Source: Malania oleifera (Eukaryota > Streptophyta > Magnoliopsida > Santalales > Ximeniaceae). From it: a stretch of 64,000 nucleotides of DNA. A model generated the notes under the pieces. It saw only the letters and a program-made list of their open reading frames with translations. It did no database searches and was not told where the DNA came from. The stretch spans positions 69,523,101-69,587,100 of the forward strand of contig NC_080428.1 of the NCBI RefSeq assembly GCF_029873635.1, given 5' to 3'. Position 1 is the first letter of the stretch. Every line of letters starts with the position of its first letter. Position numbers and translations under genes: made by a program. Shown here piece after piece: positions 10,924 through 22,453 of this stretch.

Positions 10924-12840
10924 GCCAATTGTTTTGTGCCATTTTGGAAGATCAGATAACTCCCAAGTGTCATTCTTTTCGATGGCTGCAATTTAAGCAT
11001 CCATAGCCTTCTGCCATTTTGATTGTTTGATAGCACTTTCAAACACTGTAGGATCACAATCTGAAATAGAGCAAAATGAGTGATTTGGTCTTCAGATTGA
11101 TCAATTCTGGTTACCTCATAATCTGACATCCATGTTGGCCACCTTTGAACACGATGAGAATGTGATTCAGCTGCTGCTTCTAGTGTTGTTGGAGTGACTT
11201 CAGAGGTTGCAAGAGTTTCATTTTGAGGATTCTCAAATGCATCAGTTGCTGGAGCAAGGTATTGCTGCGGCTGGTTTGCTTCATCACCATCTTCTCCATC
11301 AAAACTAGTTGGAATTGGATCTCCAACTACATTTTTGCTCCATTCCCATATTTGATCTTCATCAAAAACACCGTCTCGACTAATAAGTATTTTCTTAGTG
11401 TTAGGATTGTAAAGCTTATAAGCTATTGACTGATCACTAACATCAAGAAAAATACCATTTTCTCCCTTGTCATCCAGCTTCTTCCTCTTCTGATCTGGAA
11501 TATGGACATATGCAACATACCCAAAAATTCTAAAGTGATCAACAGCTAGTTTCCGTTCGCTCCATGCTTCCTCTGGTGTCTTATTTTGAACAACAAGTGT
11601 GTGACTTCTATTCAATATATGAATGCTCCAGTTAATTGCTTCAGGCTAGAAGCTCCCTTATTAAAAGAATTCGCACCATATTTAGAATAGTACGATTCTT
11701 CCTTTTACAAACGCCATTTTGTTGGGGCATATAAGCTTCTGTAAGCTGCCTCTTGATTCCATGAGTCTCACAGAAACTTGCAAATTCATGTGAGTTATAT
11801 TCTCTACCACGATCTGTGCGAAGAATTTTTATGGGACTGCCAACTTCTTTCTCAACTAGCACTTTATAGCTTTTAAAGGCTAGAAAGGCTTCATACTTCT
11901 CTTGCAAAAAATAAACCTAGCTTTTACGACTAAAATCATCAATGAAAGTAAGTATATATCTTTTACCTCCATTAGAGCATGGAGTTATTGGCCTGCAAAT
12001 GTCGAAATGAACAAACTCCAGTGCGGCCTTCGCCCTCCATGATTTCCCTTGTGGGAATTGATTATGGTGTTGTTTGCTAACAACGCATTCTTCACAAACT
12101 TCAAAAGGAGCTGTAATTTGAGGAAGACCTATCACCATATTCTTCTGTTGTAAAGTCTTCAACCCACCAAAGCTAAGATGCCCATAGCGAAAATGCCATA
12201 GCCATTCCTTCTCTCCAATCTTGCAGAAAGACATGAGTGAGCGCCGAGCGGTGTCATGGAGATCCAATGGAAACATTCGGTTGACTGTCATGTTGACTTG
12301 AGCTATCAAGCCCAACTTCTCATCTTCAATTCTGCAGACTCCATTTTTTATAGAGATTTCACATCCCTTTTCTTGTAGTTGACCAACACTAAGTAAGTTT
12401 GTTCTCAAATCTGGAACAAAGAGAACATTTGAAATAGTTTGAATAGAATTTTTGTTGGTTTGAATCGCTACCTTCCCCTTTCCCATAACAGAGACTGAAG
12501 AGCCATCACTGAACTTGACAACATCACGAAAAGTTTCATCCAATTCAGAAAATACAGACTTCTCTCCATTCATATGGTTGCTGCAACCAATGTCTAAGTA
12601 CCACAAGAATTTCTTGTGGGTTTCCTCCTTCACGTGACAAGCCATCAACAAAGACACTTCTTCTTCCTTCTGAGCAAAATTGGACTGCTTTCCACCATCT
12701 TTCCTTAGATTAGTACGACGCTCTGACTTGTAGTGGCCAAACTTGTGACACTTGTAGCATTCAACTCTTGATTTGTCTGCTGACTTTGACTTGGAAGGCG
12801 TTGAATCATTGTTGTTGTCCTCATGGTCTTTTTCTCTCAC
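10920..12840 (-). pseudogene. Element B nucleocapsid, protease and integrase region (fossil)
   Basis: On the minus strand the order is a zinc-knuckle-like segment (CYKCHKFGHYKSE), a protease signature region around GCSNHMNGEKSVFSEL, the pre-integrase HHCC segment (WHFRYGHLSFGGLKTLQ, CEECVVSKQHH), then integrase core (DRGREYNSHEFASFCETHGI, MPQQNG) and the integrase C-terminal region (KLDDKGENGIFLDVSDQS). Broken. Confidence 0.88.
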
Positions 12841-12864
12841 TTGAGAATCAGAATCTTCAGATTT

Positions 12865-13563
12865 CTAATTTGAGTGTCTACCATCATTGCCACCTCTGCC
12901 TCTACCTCTTCCTCGTCCATGACCTCCTCCTTTTGATGCCGAGGCTTGTAACGCTTGCTCCTCCTTGTCTTGCCGATTCATTTTCTGCTCATGAACCAAC
13001 AAAGAACTCTGCAACTCATCAATGAACATGCTGTCAGTGTCTTTAGATTCCTCAATCAAACAAACAACATAGTTGAATTTTGTTGTAATCGAACGAAGAA
13101 TCTTCTCACTGATAGTGGCATCTATCATTTGGTCGCCATGGATTTTCATCTTATTTGTGATTGCCATCATCTTGGAGAAGTAATTTGTCACCGATTCTCC
13201 AGACTTCATGTGTAAAGTTTCGAAATCGCCTCGAAGTGCTTGCAGTTGTGCCTTCTTTGCCTTTGGTGTCCCCTCATACTTCTTCTTCATAGAGTCCCAG
13301 ATCTGTTTGGAAGTTTCTTTACAAAGAATGGTTTCCAAGATGGAACGATCAATTGGCTGGAAGAGATAATTCTTTGCTTTGAGATCCTTCAACTTTTGCC
13401 CTGCAAGCTCCACCTTTTGTGCATCTATCAGCACAACACCTGCTGCTGGTTCTGCTACTCCAAAAACAACAACTGTCCAATATTCTTTGGACCTCAAAAA
13501 ATTTTCCATGAGCATGCTCCAATGGTCATAGTGACCATCAAAGCGTGGAATGGCTGGCTGCAC
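12865..13563 (-). pseudogene. Element B gag region (fossil)
   Basis: Reads MQPAIPRFDGHYDHWSMLME at the start, then a UBN2-type capsid segment (SILETILCKETSKQIWDSMK), ending in a Gly/Arg-rich tail (GGGHGRGRGRGRGG). The start lies about 35 bp from the primer site. Part of a fossil element. Confidence 0.9.
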
Positions 13564-13611
13564 AAAAGTTTTAGAAGCTATTGTGGAACTCTAACTTGAC
13601 TCTGATACCAC

Positions 13612-13830
13612 TGATGTAAAATGGAAAAAGAAAACGATAAATTTAAAAACAAAGGGAAACAAAGTTGGACTGAAAACTCTACTACTTCATTGATAAGGAA
13701 ATGGTCATTATATAGGCTAAAAACAAATGGTTACAAGTACAAAAAATAGGCACCACTAACATCATGCTAAACAACTTTTACAAATTAGGCAGAAAATAAA
13801 ACAAATTTGCTGCTATTAATTTATTCAACA
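13612..13830 (-). repeat. Element B 5' LTR
   Basis: 219-bp copy with a single ACTAACATCATG unit. It abuts the primer site at 13599-13610 with a 1-bp spacer. Confidence 0.93.
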
Positions 13831-13835
13831 TGGGT

Positions 13836-14969
13836 TGGACCTCGGATCATTTAGCATCTTTTAATTTCTCTAAAATTAGTCTCACTAATTGGACATATTT
13901 CCATGTCTGATTTGATAATTAGGTAAATTCATTAGTCTCTTTTTCATTTTTACTCCTTATGAAAAGATTGAAGTGACAAAAAGGCCAACACCCAAATGAC
14001 CTTATCTCCCTTCCACAATGCACTCTAGGCAAGAGAGGGGCTATAGCTGCTGCCCAGCACCCTCTCCAGCCTTCTCCTTCGAGAACAACGCACACTAGCT
14101 TCCCCTTTCTGGGGGGTTAGCTTCATCATTCTCTTTCTTCAACAATTCCTTTGCAGTGTATTGCTTCTTAACTATTTGTACTTTGTAGCTTATTGAATTA
14201 AGAAAACTAAATATATAAATTTATATATGTAGGAGTATTGGCATCATAACATCTGTCAATGATGATCCATTACTTGATAAATTTATATATGTACTGTCAA
14301 CATAACACCCTCTCCAACCATCTCTTTCAGCGACATTGTGCACTAGCTTGTATATTTATACATCCAGGAGTAATGGCAACATAACATCTATCAATAACAA
14401 TCCATTACTTGCAATATTGTCAACATTCTAATAATATGATTTTTTTTTTCTGTCTAACTAGAAATATATTATTTTTTATTTATAATTATTAAATAAGTAT
14501 ATGAAAAGAAAATATTATTTTTACATGTTAATTTGCCAAACAGTTCTACTCTATACGCTTAGAAGAAAGGCCTGAAGTCCATCCCGATGTAGGGAATTCA
14601 CATTTTCACGGACATGTCTATTTCACTAGCCTAGTTGGGTTAAAATTGAAAACTAACACAATTTCAGATATTAGATTTGAACTAATCCAATATTTAGATT
14701 TAGTGATTGGTTCAAATTAAAATTCAAAACTCATTCATAGAATTAAATTTAAATTTAGTGCTATGCTCTTAGTACTTAGTTTTATGAAACACCCCTACAT
14801 TTAATATTCAACATTTGATGCTTAATTCAAATGCTCCCCAAGTAAATGAGCTGAAACTTGAGAGTTTGGACCCTATGTCCCTACTCCTACTTGATAGCTA
14901 CCTTTGTGTTATAATAAAATTTCTTTAGGGATGAGAACTTGCAAAAAGAAATTTTTGGAATTTGAACCA
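13836..14969. other. Intergenic, old repeat-like DNA
   Basis: No coding signal. Around 14220-14400 there are two diverged copies of a stretch with 'catctgtcaatgatgatcc' / 'catctatcaataacaatcc'. The part around 14640-14800 shares short blocks with 37490-37680 (GTTAAAATTGAAA, CTTAATTTTAT or CTTAGTTTTAT), suggesting a decayed dispersed element. Confidence 0.4.
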
Positions 14970-15965
14970 GAGATTAGGAGAGAAAAGAGTAGAATGCAGA
15001 ATGATTGCAAAGAGAAAAATGAGAGGAATACTTTAGACAGAGGCAATTTGTGTGAGGGCAATGAGACCGATAATTAACTGCTAAATCCATGATAAAAAAA
15101 CTAATAATAATATTTCTGATGTGAAATTGAAAGAAGCCCTGTACATTTTCTCTGCTAGTGCTAGCTTATCTGTCAGTGTTCAAAAAATCAGATTGGATCA
15201 ACAGGAATGAGACAGACCTCCAGTATAACATCCAAAACTGGATTTGATAAAAACTGGTCAAAGCCTTATTAGACTTGTTAAAGTTGGTAAAAGAAAAAAA
15301 AAAAAAATAGATTGGTTTGATCGGTCTGTATATATTTTTTGCAGAAAGATTGAGTGATAAAGAGAGAAAAAGCACACCGAAAGATTGCAAAGAGAGAAAT
15401 AAGAGCAAGATTTTAGAGAGGGGGAATGTGTGTGAAGGCGAAAGACATATAATTGACTGCTAAAGCTATGATAAGAAGACTAATAATAATATTTCTGACG
15501 TAAAATTGAGCGCAAGTTTGTCTGCTAGGTTATTTGTCAGTGTTTTAAAAAATCGGATAAAGATTGCAAAGAGAGAAATAAGAACCAGATTGAGTGATAA
15601 AGAGAGAGAAAGCAGAACACCGAAATATTGCAAAGAGATAAATAAAAGCAAGATTTTAGAGAGAGAAAATGTGTGTCAGGGCGATGAGACATAATTAACT
15701 GCTAAAGCTATGATAAAAAGACTAATAATAATATTTGTAATGCAAAATTGAATGAAGGCCTGCAATTTTCTCTGCTAGCTTATTTGTCAGTGTTTTAAAA
15801 AATTGGATTGGATCAACAGGAACGATCAACCTCCAGTTTAACATCTAAAATTGGATTTAATAAAATTGATCAAATATTTATTAGGCTTGTATAAAAACTG
15901 ATAAAATTCTTATTAGGCTTGTAAAAATTGTTTTAAAAAAATTGGATTGGTTTTATTGGTTTACC
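14970..15965. repeat. Three-copy degenerate tandem array
   Basis: A unit containing ATTGCAAAGAGA, AATGTGTGTGA-like sequence, TTAACTGCTAAAGCTATGATA, ACTAATAATAATATTT and TTTGTCAGTGTTTTAAAAAAT occurs three times. The ATTGCAAAGAGA landmarks are near 15004, 15384 and 15627. A second block (GATTGGATCAACAGGAA to a GATTGGTTT-type end) is present after copies 1 and 3 but not copy 2. No coding frame is conserved between copies. Confidence 0.85.
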
Positions 15966-18022
15966 TATAGTTTTCGCCCAGCTAATTTTTATGATAAAAT
16001 TATTTTCATTCAAAATGAACAAAGAATGTATGTTTATATTTGCATTTTATTGATAAAGGCAGGTTAAAAAACTTCTTATCTATTATACTTTATATAAATA
16101 TTAAGTAAATTATACATCAAATTTAAGCGTGAAATCAATGATGTGCTAGCGGTTGAACTGATTGGCCTGTGGTTAATCCCATGAACTTACAATGATTGGT
16201 GTTGCTTAGAATTTAGGATTTAGGAATTTAATTTTAAAGGAAAATGGATATTCTTTTTTAATGCTAGAGGTTATCTGTTGGCACTGTTAAGCTTTCAGTG
16301 GGAAAGAAAAATTATGTCAATAAATTCTTTCTTTCATTTTCTAAATAGGTTATTCTACCGGAAGGGAATTCTTTTTTCTTTTTTTTTTTTTGCAGTTGTA
16401 TGGTAATTTACCCTACTACCATGATCTGTTGTAGTATGGAGGACAATGCATTGATGGCCTGGGGCTTTACAAGTTGAATTTACTGCAGGGGCGTACCCTT
16501 ATCAATGCTTTGACTTCTGGATGATAGTAGCTTAGTATGTTAAGAGAAACCTATGGTGACCATGGATCAGAGACTTGATTTGAAAGGTGAAAGAATTTGA
16601 AAATGTTCTTGTTGACTGGAAAATGACTGAACTTCAGAAAATTAGTTTACATGCCTTGCCTAAGATTATTTTGTAAATTAAGAGATGACAGCAAGGTTTA
16701 AAACAACAGCATGGAGTCAGATGGTTGTGTCTCTCATGTTGGAACTAATGCCTATTGGCGGAAATGTTTATTAACTTGTGCAAGTAAAAGTATTCCATTT
16801 TGTGAATTTTGACTTGTAGAACAAAATTAAATTTTCTAGTCAACACTCCCAAGGAGCTTCTATGAATTGCCATGTAGCGAAACATGAATAAATCAAAATA
16901 GCTGATGACTATGAGAATATATACGTTCTGGTAAATGTGGTGAGAATATTATCTGCCTTGACTACATCTGTTAATCTGGGGATCACTTTCAGATGATTCT
17001 TGCCTTTTGACCCCTTACAGTTCTTTCTCAATACCAAAGAGTTTGTCTCTGTTTCTTTATAGTTAGTTGATAAAAGGTTCTTTGAGATGATGGCCACTTG
17101 CATACTTCCATATATAAATGTTATCCCTTGATCCTTCCATCCCCTTAGGCCATGGCAAGATTCATCTTGTTGAAAACAACAATTACCTGACCGCTTGTTG
17201 CATTTTTTTCCCCATGTGAAAAGGACTATGAAGCAGGTGATACTTTGAAAACAAATAAGAGAAACCACCTACAATATGCCAAAAACTGCATTGTTCATAT
17301 TATTAAATCCACCCTTAAATGCATGCATTAAAATTGCTGAATTTTAGATGCATGGTTCACATGTTCTGCAAGTGGTTGTAGCCTTTTGTGCCTGTTCTTT
17401 GCCTTCATATTATTCCTTTGTTCTCAAGTAATTATGAGTAGTATGTTTTTTGCCGGTATTTGTATTGTGGACTATGATGTATGGCGTGCTTTGTAATTAT
17501 CATGTAATATAAGAATGATGTACCATTGCCTCTGTCTATAATTTCTTGGTGAAATTTTGACATATGATTGGTGTCCACAATTATAAAACATGCTTTTTAT
17601 TTCAAGATTATTTTGAAAACAAGTGGGATTACCAATCATGTTTTCTATTCCAAAATTTTGAAAACGAAACAAACCGAAAAAAAAAAAAAGAATAAATAGC
17701 CTTATCAAACAGTCCCATAAAAACTTATATTTGAGTAAAATAGGATGTGTGATTTGAAATGCATGCATTCTTGAAATTAGTATTCCCATTTATCATACTA
17801 TCTTTTTCATCCTTATGCGTTATTCTGGCAAACTTTCTTCTTGATCAATTTCCCTTTCAGAGTTCTTTCTAATTTCCCAATTGATTAGAGGCTTCCTGAA
17901 ACTAAGATTCCACTGCCAGTTCTATTCTCCTAGCTATCAAATTTGAAATAGAAGCCTCCCTTTTCGAGTGGAAAATGAACAAAACCTAGGAAACAATTGA
18001 CTTTTTTGCCCCAAAGTCTTAC
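15966..18022. other. Intergenic or intronic, unassigned
   Basis: No secure gene. A minus-strand open stretch ending at 16909 (reading GWKDQGITFIYGSMQ and later KVIPRLTDVVKADN) could be a terminal exon of the candidate gene at 18.0-18.7 kb. Its splice frame did not join convincingly, so it is not called. Confidence 0.35.
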
Positions 18023-18398
18023 GCTAAAGGATATCACTGCCCTGTCTCCAACAATACAAGCAATCCCATCTTTCTGAATATCTGAAAGAATGCTGTCTGG
18101 AGATTCTGGACTGCCACGTTTTACCGTATCACTCCACACTTCTGATCCTTTTACCCCCAAGTTTACTTCATCAGTGAAGTTCACATCTCTTTTAACAGGG
18201 TATGATGCACAAAGATATCCAAAAGGCACCGTACTCTCTGTAAAACCTCCACTATTTTTTAAGCAAGTCTGCATTCCTGATTGGAAAGCTGTGGATTCCC
18301 AGATCACAAAATGAGGATCTCCCTTGACTGTTCTCATTAGTTGGTGAACCAGGGGATTTTGCGAAGGGACGTGTAATATAGAGAGAAATTTGCCTGAG
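18023..18398 (-). CDS. Candidate internal exon of an unidentified host gene
   Basis: On the minus strand 125 codons are open with protein-like composition: LSILHVPSQNPLVHQLM, then TVKGDPHFVIWESTAFQS, FTESTVPFGYLCASYPVKRD, and ending IQKDGIACIVGDRAVISFS. The exon would begin after a ...TTAAATCAG acceptor at 18399 and end at a near-consensus donor GTAAGA (18017-18022). Its phase joins in frame to the proposed exon at 18588-18697. I do not recognise the family. The downstream exons are not clear, so it may be a decayed copy. What is seen is the open frame and splice sites; that it is a gene is inferred. Confidence 0.4.
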
Positions 18399-18587
18399 CT
18401 GATTTAATATGAGTTTCTTGCTCCTTAATGTCTCTTTTATTTTTTGAACCCTACTTTTAAATGACCGCATGAAGAAGGAAAAGGCCTGGTCTGCTGTATG
18501 AAGGTAATGAATTGGTGTGCTTAATGCATTGGCTGATATGGAGGTCCCCCACCACTAAGGAAACAGGGTTTTGAAAATCCCACTTAC

Positions 18588-18697
18588 CTTATATAAGATC
18601 TGAATTTACCCCTTTCTTCTGGGTAAAAAATAATAATTTTCCTCTTGCCTCTAAGAAAGTTGAAACTGGACTGGCAATTCTCTTGGATATGTAGTGA
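18588..18697 (-). CDS. Candidate upstream exon of the same unidentified gene
   Basis: 110 bp between an AAAATAG acceptor and a strong donor AAG/GTAAGTGG (GTAAGT at 18582-18587). The open frame reads SLHIQENCQSSFNFLRGK, followed by YPEERGKFRSYI, and leaves two bases that complete a codon with the first base of the 18398-18023 exon. Without homology this rests only on splice signals and frame. Confidence 0.25.
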
Positions 18698-20160
18698 CTA
18701 TTTTGCACTCAAAAAAAAAAAATTGTAAAATCAAACCTCAAATCTGCCCCTAAAACGCTAAAACAGACTATTCCAGCACCACAATTTGGCCCATATGCAT
18801 TAAAGGGCTGGCTATTACATTTTTTTCCCCTTCTTATTTTCAAAACAAAGGTCTTTTTCTATCATTCTCAACAATTTGAATTGTGTCCTTATGTCCACCC
18901 TCATTTAGTTTTAGAGCTTTCATGTTAGGAACTATGCAAATGTCAATCTCCATCACACATAAATGTTTGTAACTCAGCTTTTTGGAGTTTAATCTTGAAA
19001 GGAGAAGACCTTTGGTTGGCACTGTCTAAAGGACAAAGGAAGGGTGTTTTTAAGTGGTGGAGCATTTGAATTTTGGATCTTAGCATCCCATGGCTGAGAC
19101 TGAGGAATATAATACTTTACAAAAGATCAAAAATTTGTGTTATTTTATCCAACATGGAATAAAATAAGAATATACATTTTCATGGTAAAAAAAATTTGAG
19201 GATGAATCATTCCTCATATGATTGGAATGCATATTCTCATGTGAAATTTTTGAATAGTCCGTCCTCTACCCCATGTGATGAATTGATTGAAAAAATTATT
19301 GCCACTTGCTTAATGATACTAACTCTCTCTTTTTTAAGTTATTCTATTCCTAAGAATAGTGAAGCTTACCTTGACCTTGTGGGCATGTAAGATTGATCCA
19401 ATCCAAACCTCTCCAGCCTGAGTTGGGTCTCAGTTAATCCTTGGTATAATTACAAGGCCCAAGGAGCCCAATCTTACATTTATGGTTTGTCTACATCAAA
19501 TACCCAGCAAATAGGTGGTTCAATTCTATCAACTCTCTCTCCCTCTCTCTCTCTCTCTATCAACTTGCATCTATCATTAAAATGTGACATGCATGCGGCC
19601 CCATTGTTGGCGGTGGAGGGGAGGAAGGGCTCAGAATGTAATCATAAAAACTTGACAGGCATGGACTTCAGTTAAGAACTGCAATGGGCAAAAATCAAAA
19701 ACCACACTGTGCCTGCTCGTGCTGCTTAGCCAAAACATTATTATAATTAAAGTTGCTGTAAAAAGTGAGCAATCATGCAGCTAGAACATCTTCGATGTCA
19801 TCCTTGCTAGAGTTAACCCCAGCTGCTTCATGATCCATCAGTTGAGCTCTGGTTCAGCAAGCATGCTTGCCTGTACCCGCACTACTACTCCCCCATAACC
19901 TTTTCATCTGTTGTCATTAGAATGGTGTAGCCCTGTCCAGCCATTGCCCTTCAATTCAATTTTATATCATTACATATTTATATCAATGGAAACGGCCTTT
20001 TTTTTAAATGTTTTGGGTGGGGTTGGGGGGAGGGTGCCCTAGTAAAACGAATTCCTTAGTATGTGTTAATTCACAGTTAAAGACAAATAAGGATGGAGTA
20101 ACTATTGTATATGAAAACGTTAAAACCGTGCCCTTATCTGCTTAATTGCTATGTTTTGTC
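18698..20160. other. Intergenic
   Basis: No supported gene. Holds a poly(A) run near 18711-18722 and a (CT)n tract near 19534-19558. The short open frames here look like chance. Confidence 0.5.
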
Positions 20161-20164
20161 CTGC

Positions 20165-20735
20165 TAATTTGTGATAAACAAATAATTGTATTAAAGGTAG
20201 AAGGCAAAGTACATCACAAGGAGGACAAGGTTTCCTCTGGTGCCAGGAGGAGAACAACAAAAGAAAGTGAGCAAAAAGTACGCGACAGCTCTACCTAAGC
20301 GATCCAATGAAGCTGCAAGAGAGAAACATTCCTAAACAAACCATTAGCAAAGCACCGATGCAAAGCATGTAAGATCAATCTACCCTAGACCAAGTTATGA
20401 GCCATGACAATACCCTTAAAAACTCCACCATTCCCCTCCAGCCAAATACATCAAATGATGGAAAGACCCGTGCGCTGCCACAAGGCATTCCTCTCCTCCC
20501 CCCACTCCTACTTCCCAAAACCACTAAAAATAATAAATCCTCCAACCATGAGGAATTGACCTCACCATAAGTACCAAGCAAATTATTACAAAGCATCCAA
20601 GCAAAAGGACAATGCAAGTTCAATTGAGAGCGATTCTCCCCATTAAATGTACATCTTTTTTGGTGACCAAAAGAGGAAGGTATTAGTGTTTGGCACATCG
20701 TAAATGTTTTGGACACTATCATACGTGCCAAAAAA
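20165..20735 (-). mobile_element. LINE 3' fragment (L1-like, minus strand)
   Basis: The minus strand from about 20730 reads remnants of the zinc-binding domain that ends plant L1-type reverse transcriptases: a segment LHCPFAWMLCNNLL, then SSWLEDLLFLVVLGSRSG. In another frame there is CIWLEGNGGVFKGIVM, matching the usual C-I-W-x-E-x-N-x-R-x-F pattern. Reading frame is lost between these blocks. The sequence to about 20165 looks like the element's 3' untranslated tail. The 5' end is truncated, as is usual for LINEs. Decayed. Confidence 0.6.
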
Positions 20736-22232
20736 ATTATGTTTTATTTCTTTTCTCTGTTTACTTTATGTACACGTGGGAGACAGTAAATTTGAAGTGT
20801 TCAACACTTGCAAGAGTCACAAGATGCAACATGGTATTATTAAAAGAAAAAAAAAAATTGGCTGTAGGGTGTAATATTATTAAAATTTGAGATTTTAACA
20901 TTTTAAAAATAGTATTTTGTTTGAAGTTAAGTGAATATGTCCATTTATTTGTTCCTTGTTCTTGCACTTTAAGAATGCTATGCAATGATGTGGATAATTC
21001 ATTGTCTTTTATAGTCAAAGGAATGGGCTTTATGGTTCGTTGTTGATTTGTCATTTGGATTATGGATACAAACTCCTAATAGTCAAGGAACATAGCTTTT
21101 TTAATTACAATTTGTGAAGATTTGTTGCAAATTTAATATTGTTTAAATATTCTTTTTTTTTTTTTTTTAAATAGTTTTTATTTGGATATAAAACATGTCA
21201 TTTACATAATAATATATAATATGATGCTACATAGTCTCCAACTTGTCGACTTGTTGGAGACATACTGTGTTAGACACCTATATTAGTGTCTCTGCTTCAT
21301 GGTCAATCCCACACCCAAATATTCATGTTGTTTCCAAGGATGTAGTTGGCTGGCCTAAAGATCTTTGAAGTAGTAAATTTACTTGAGGCCTTGTATTTGT
21401 ATTTGCTCCTCAAATTCAAGTTAGAAAAGAAAAAAAATTGTTCGACTGTCGTTATCCTGTCTCGCAATCAGATCAAGGGAGCACATATCATCTCCATGGC
21501 AATTAAAGCACAAGTATCTCTTCTTAAGTATAAGGTTTCCAGATTAACGTGGCCCCAACATTTTGTACATAAAGTTTTTGGATCTCATCATAAAGTTTTT
21601 GGATCTCATATCTGTAGTACTATCGCTTGTAATCCTTTTGTGAACCTATTTCTATTTCTAAACTCGACATAAAGTAATAGAAATATTATTCTTATTTATA
21701 TATAGTAGTGTTCTTATCACAAGAATAATTGCTGTGTCCATGCACATTGCATGTGCATAATGGAATAAGATATCTCCATCATACCAGTCAAAGATGGCTG
21801 AGGCCCTATGGAATAACATATATGAAGGTTGCCATCCCCGGACTGCCTTTTTATAAAATATATATATAGAATGTACTCTGACACTTTCATTTAGCCCCCC
21901 ATGCATGTTTGCTTTGCTTAATGTTTGGAATGGTCATTCTCTCCTCCTGCTCTCTGGCAGAAGGAAAACAAATTAAAGGAAAAGGAGAAAAATGGACCAA
22001 CCCCTTGAGTCTCAAAAGGAGCTGAACCTGGGGTACTTGAAAACTGGTTCAATACTGGACTTTTGACCATTCATACCTCCATCCATCAGTATAATTTTAT
22101 TTTTTAATTCTTCTTTTTAAATATTATTTCTTTGGGTTGGGGGAAAAGGCTTGGTAGGAGAATAAGTAGCTGGAGTAGTAGGGAATGCATGGATGAGGAG
22201 GTGGGGTGGTGTGGTGTCTCGTCATGGCTGAG
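20736..22232. other. Intergenic
   Basis: No gene supported. Contains a T-rich run near 21152-21168, a 28-bp near-palindrome at 21234-21261, and a 21-bp perfect direct duplication (CATAAAGTTTTTGGATCT-type) at 21568-21609. Confidence 0.5.
21234..21261. repeat. 28-bp near-perfect palindrome
   Basis: GTCTCCAAC, then TTGTCGACTT, then GTTGGAGAC: two perfect 9-bp arms around a GTCGAC core. Confidence 0.85.
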
Positions 22233-22275
22233 GCTGCAGAGGAGGTCGGCCCAGTTAGGCAACCTCCTCTGCTGC
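22233..22275. repeat. Short GC-rich hairpin
   Basis: GCAGAGGAGGT (22236-22246) and ACCTCCTCTGC (22262-22272) form a perfect 11-bp stem around a 15-base loop. Two more pairs form beyond one mismatch. GC-rich against an AT-rich background. Confidence 0.7.
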
Positions 22276-22408
22276 AATGTCCATCTTTATTGAAATATGC
22301 TAAAGATATGGAGCCAACAGAATGTGCAGTTTCATTCTCATCCTTTCCCTTTTTCCCCTAAGTTTTCAGCTTCTTTTCTATAAGCTCCTCTCTGCTTCCC
22401 TCCTTTCC

Positions 22409-22411
<3 letters not shown>

Positions 22412-22450
<39 letters not shown>
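22412..22450. repeat. (CT)n microsatellite
   Basis: About nineteen CT units within a longer pyrimidine-rich stretch (22330-22460). Confidence 0.9.

Positions 22451-22453
<3 letters not shown>

Larger units (their letters stand above)
9075..13830 (-). mobile_element. Copia element B (LTR retrotransposon, minus strand, fossil)
   Basis: A 4.76-kb Copia element flanked by a perfect 5-bp target duplication (tgggt at 9070-9074 and 13831-13835). LTRs are 9075-9454 and 13612-13830. On the minus strand the primer site TGGTATCAGAGT (13599-13610) complements initiator Met-tRNA, and a purine tract lies at 9455-9470. Internal order is gag, protease, integrase, reverse transcriptase, RNase H. Outside the repeat expansion the LTRs differ by about 4% by eye, so it is younger than element A. 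It has a handful of breaks, fewer than A, but is not intact. Confidence 0.96.

Noticed and set aside
16909-17268. Possible terminal exon of the unidentified gene
   Set aside because: Some protein-like sequence and a stop, but the proposed splice joins do not keep one frame with the exon at 18023-18398; left as unassigned.
19680-19900. Possible microRNA precursor in a GC-richer stretch
   Set aside because: No match to a conserved plant microRNA and no long stem found.
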